A stretch of DNA of 22,791 nucleotides, taken from NCBI GenBank assembly GCA_015489565.1, contig WFZM01000003.1, positions 1 through 22,791 of the forward strand, read 5' to 3'. Shown here piece after piece: positions 22,329 to 22,791 of this stretch. Position 1 is the stretch's first letter. Every line of letters begins with the position of its first letter. This stretch comes from Patescibacteria group bacterium (lineage in GTDB: Bacteria > Patescibacteriota > Minisyncoccia > Phycocordibacterales > UBA2100). A program made the translations under genes and the position numbers. The notes under the pieces were generated by a model. That model worked only from the letters and a program-made list of their open reading frames with translations, was not told the DNA's origin and searched no databases.

Positions 22329-22655
22329 ATGTCATCAAAAGAAGAAGTAATGGAGCAATATAAAGCTCAATTAGAAGAGCTTGGGGAGTCTGTTGACGCG
22401 GCTCTGCTTGACTGGGTTGTGGACCGTGTGGGTCCTGCAAATTACAACGACGACGGCAAGTTCGTTGCGTGTTCTGACGCAGACGAGAAAGACCGCGTTT
22501 TTACCGGTTTTGTTGGAGACGAGCTTGGTGAGACAGACAAAGAAAAGGGTATGGCGGCTATTGAGGCTGCTTGTGAGAAGATGGGTGCTATTAACCGCAA
22601 GTATCGCGCGGTTGTCTACTACCTTCTTGCAAAAGAATACGGATACAAAGTTTAG
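22329..22655 (+). CDS. DUF2853 family protein
   Basis: A 108-residue soluble protein with the DUF2853 pattern: a helical N-terminus (KEEVMEQYKAQLEELG), the central segment ANYNDDGKFVACSDADEKDRVFTGFVGDELG, and the C-terminal CEKMGAINRKYRAVVYYLLAKEYG, where the K-Y-R-A-V-x-Y-Y-L-L run is typical. The length fits the family (about 100-110). Its role is not established. The codon use is notably regular and G/C-richer than its flanks, as in well-expressed genes. It is a single-gene unit with its own -10 upstream and two inverted repeats downstream. Confidence 0.88.
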   Translation: MSSKEEVMEQYKAQLEELGESVDAALLDWVVDRVGPANYNDDGKFVACSDADEKDRVFTGFVGDELGETDKEKGMAAIEAACEKMGAINRKYRAVVYYLLAKEYGYKV

Positions 22656-22674
22656 TTTTTGTATCTTTTTGAAA

Positions 22675-22705
22675 AGAGGATGGCACGCTTTACGTGCCAT
22701 CCTCT
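22675..22705. terminator. Terminator of the DUF2853 gene
   Basis: A 13-bp perfect stem, 22675-22687 with 22693-22705, loop CTTTA, followed by ATTTATTTT. About 20 bases after the stop. Confidence 0.8.
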
Positions 22706-22719
22706 ATTTATTTTCCAGC

Positions 22720-22750
22720 AACTTCTACGAGGTTTAACCTCGTAGAAGTT
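22720..22750. repeat. 15-bp inverted repeat near the right edge
   Basis: Arms 22720-22734 and 22736-22750 are exact inverse copies separated by one base. The near-absent loop makes it either a hairpin with a small loop or a palindromic DNA site just ahead of the next promoter. Sequence differs from all other hairpins in the window. Confidence 0.65.
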
Positions 22751-22756
22751 TATAAA

Positions 22757-22784
22757 TGGACTTTTGCTTTTAAAAAGGTATAAT
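22757..22784 (+). promoter_or_regulatory. Promoter for a gene beyond the right edge
   Basis: A -35 TGGACT (22757-22762), 16-base spacer, and perfect -10 TATAAT (22779-22784). The window ends exactly seven bases later, so if the local pattern holds a start codon begins at or next to the first base outside the window. Confidence 0.6.
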
Positions 22785-22791
22785 TTAACTA

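Noticed and set aside
1..22791. CRISPR arrays, rRNA genes, transposases or integrases
   Set aside because: No regularly spaced repeats, no rRNA sequence and no recombinase motifs were seen in the window.

Overview
The window looks like a piece of a small, host-dependent-type bacterial genome of the Patescibacteria (Candidate Phyla Radiation), most likely a Parcubacteria-type lineage. This is inferred from trimmed core enzymes (a 239-residue PheS with no N-terminal arm, a 633-residue PheT without the usual OB insertion, a DnaE that ends at its OB domain), a sortase beside single-pass surface proteins, a phosphoketolase/acetate kinase pair, many small unfamiliar proteins, and the lack of any convincing Shine-Dalgarno sequence. 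TGA is used as a stop (end of the phosphoketolase gene), so the UGA=Gly code of Gracilibacteria/SR1 does not apply.

Layout. 1-315: tandem stable hairpins, two with cUUCGg tetraloops, and no clear gene. 316-1032: DUF218/YdcF-like protein. 1131-2481: a two-gene unit of an 85-residue helical protein and the GTPase YchF. 2482-2981: a terminator hairpin, tRNA-Thr(UGU), and a roughly 190-bp structured segment bounded by a 20-bp repeat of the tRNA 3' end. 2982-3770: SAM methyltransferase. 3897-7240: phosphoketolase and acetate kinase. 7339-9277: membrane glycosyltransferase 2 and a membrane-anchored thioredoxin-like protein. 9322-11949: pheS-pheT. 12035-12628 (-): protein with a cysteine cluster. 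12817-14766: gyrB. 14867-16524 (-): an unfamiliar protein and a membrane-anchored CARDB protein. 16660-17442: sortase. 17561-18049: small membrane protein. 18052-21234 (-): dnaE. 21383-22246: unfamiliar basic protein. 22329-22655: DUF2853 protein.

How the genes fit together. Xfp splits sugar phosphates to acetyl-phosphate and AckA turns that into ATP and acetate, a short energy-yielding route needing no phosphotransacetylase. PheS/PheT and tRNA-Thr serve translation; GyrB and DnaE serve DNA topology and replication; the glycosyltransferase, thioredoxin-like, sortase and CARDB proteins belong to the cell envelope.

The most striking pattern is in gene starts. At five genes (xfp, the glycosyltransferase, pheS, the sortase and the 21383 gene) the last base of the -10 hexamer lies exactly 7 nt before the ATG, and at two more (17561 and dnaE) 6 nt. 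Transcription would therefore begin on or next to the start codon: leaderless mRNAs. This moves two starts inward from the longest ORF, to 7339 and 21383. The other genes with their own promoters have short A/T-rich leaders without a Shine-Dalgarno. A second pattern is a perfect 13-20 bp hairpin, each of different sequence, at most transcription-unit boundaries. The best candidate for an undescribed element is the segment behind tRNA-Thr.
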